Origin: JAMZMI01 sp963848175
Lineage (GTDB): Bacteria; Bacteroidota; Bacteroidia; Cytophagales; Cyclobacteriaceae
Assembly: GCA_963848175.1 (NCBI GenBank)
Contig: CAWKCO010000003.1
Coordinates: 186,001-250,000 of the forward strand
Reading direction: 5' to 3'
Length of the DNA stretch: 64,000 nucleotides
Below the pieces are notes generated by a model. That model did not search any database. It was not told where the DNA came from and saw only the letters and a list, made by a program, of their open reading frames with translations. Position 1 is the stretch's first letter; every line of letters begins with the position of its first letter. A program made the position numbers and the translations under genes. Shown here piece after piece: positions 63,482 to 64,000 of this stretch.

Positions 63482-64000
63482 TTAGTAGTTGACTGTTTCC
63501 TTTTCGCTCTTCACAATGTTTTTGGTGATGTAGTGCGAGTTGAGCAAGCTCAATGCGCCCATGTATTTCAGTTTGAAACCTACCATGTCGCCCACCTTGT
63601 ATTTGGAACTATGCTCGCCAAGGTCGATCACGAGCATGTCTGAGCTCGCACCTGTCATGGTTATTTGCTCATCTTCAGGGATGAGATATTGCTCTGAGAC
63701 ATCCAATCTTCCTACATCTAGGATCGCTCGGAACGTCGTTTTACCGTAATCGTCTTCGTTCAACTCGTAGGATTCTCCAGATGGGTTGGTGTCTATCTCG
63801 CCAGTCGGCACAGTTGGTTTTTTGGTGATTTCGATGATCTGTGCGTAGAATTTAAAAATATCTCCTTCCATGCCTGGGATAAGCTCTTCGGTGAATAAGT
63901 TGGCACCAAAAAACAGCGACTCACCTATTCGGAAATGGTTGATCCCTTTTGGGACTTGTTTTTTGAATATCAATGGAATCACTACGCTGGTGCCACCCGT
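63482..64000 (-). CDS. Alanine/ornithine racemase-family PLP enzyme, C-terminal part
   Basis: The 5' end lies beyond the window; about 172 residues are seen starting in TGGTSVVIPLIF. The pattern INHFRIGESLFFGANLF, IPGMEGDIFKFYAQIIEI, KPTVPTGEID and ITMTGASSDMLVIDL is that of the ornithine racemase (Orr) branch of fold-III alanine-racemase-like enzymes, as I remember it. It precedes argB by about 10 bases and must be co-transcribed with the arginine genes, which fits ornithine as substrate. Activity is inferred. Confidence 0.8.
   Translation of the reverse strand, partial: TGGTSVVIPLIFKKQVPKGINHFRIGESLFFGANLFTEELIPGMEGDIFKFYAQIIEITKKPTVPTGEIDTNPSGESYELNEDDYGKTTFRAILDVGRLDVSEQYLIPEDEQITMTGASSDMLVIDLGEHSSKYKVGDMVGFKLKYMGALSLLNSHYITKNIVKSEKETVNY

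Overview
The window looks like a chromosomal segment of a Bacteroidota bacterium, most probably a marine polysaccharide-degrading member of the Cytophagales. The evidence is a type IX secretion C-terminal sorting domain (about 13790-14022), several Bacteroidota-type lipoproteins, formylglycine sulfatases, a GntR-type rhamnose regulator beside a fused rhamnulose-phosphate aldolase/dehydrogenase, and a TTTG-N20-TAnnTTTG promoter in front of a SAM riboswitch. Species cannot be named from the sequence. No tRNA, rRNA or CRISPR array was seen.

Layout. 1-14 kb: end of an M1 peptidase, then a carbohydrate region with a GH43 lipoprotein, ROK kinase, GmhA, esterase, sulfatase, nucleoside-hydrolase-like protein, membrane-bound AraC regulator and a large secreted Asp-box protein with decayed carbohydrate-binding modules. 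14-25.5 kb: YkgJ protein, RlmF, then a rhamnose locus (GntR regulator, sulfatase, aldolase/dehydrogenase, isomerase, kinase, lactate dehydrogenase) that would take L-rhamnose through L-lactaldehyde and L-lactate to pyruvate and dihydroxyacetone phosphate. 25.7-31.2 kb: a toxin-antitoxin pair and a giant CheB-CheR-PAS-GAF-kinase-receiver protein. 31.2-37 kb: a minus-strand glycosyltransferase cluster. 37.2-43.4 kb: two chemoreceptors, a YfiR protein and CheW. 43.9-50.3 kb: desaturase, SAM riboswitch with metY-metX, a cytochrome c/PQQ-type dehydrogenase and a lipoprotein. 50.38-58.8 kb: an accessory island. 59-64 kb: an arginine operon (racemase, argB, argD, argC, argJ) on the minus strand.

The island is the most interesting part. 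A Bacteroidota-type tyrosine recombinase (57122-58277) is followed, in the same direction, by low-GC genes for surface proteins. The first gene is followed by a 116-bp imperfect palindrome (55739-55854) with attC architecture: CATAAC/GTTATG outer boxes, unpaired spacers, inner boxes with one extrahelical base and a structured centre. The same GTTATG core lies between the recombinase stop and the first cassette gene. A second gene follows and its 3' side abuts a degenerate group II intron in the opposite orientation, at what looks like the start of another such site. An IS5-family and an IS21-family element have landed in the array. This resembles an integron run by a recombinase that lacks the IntI-specific insert.

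A second theme is sequence damage. At least eleven recognisable genes, including housekeeping ones (argJ, metX, rlmF), carry single-base indels. Many are probably sequencing errors, so 'broken' genes here should be treated with care. Separately, several 14-19 bp GC-rich units sit precisely inside the IS21 transposase and the group II intron.
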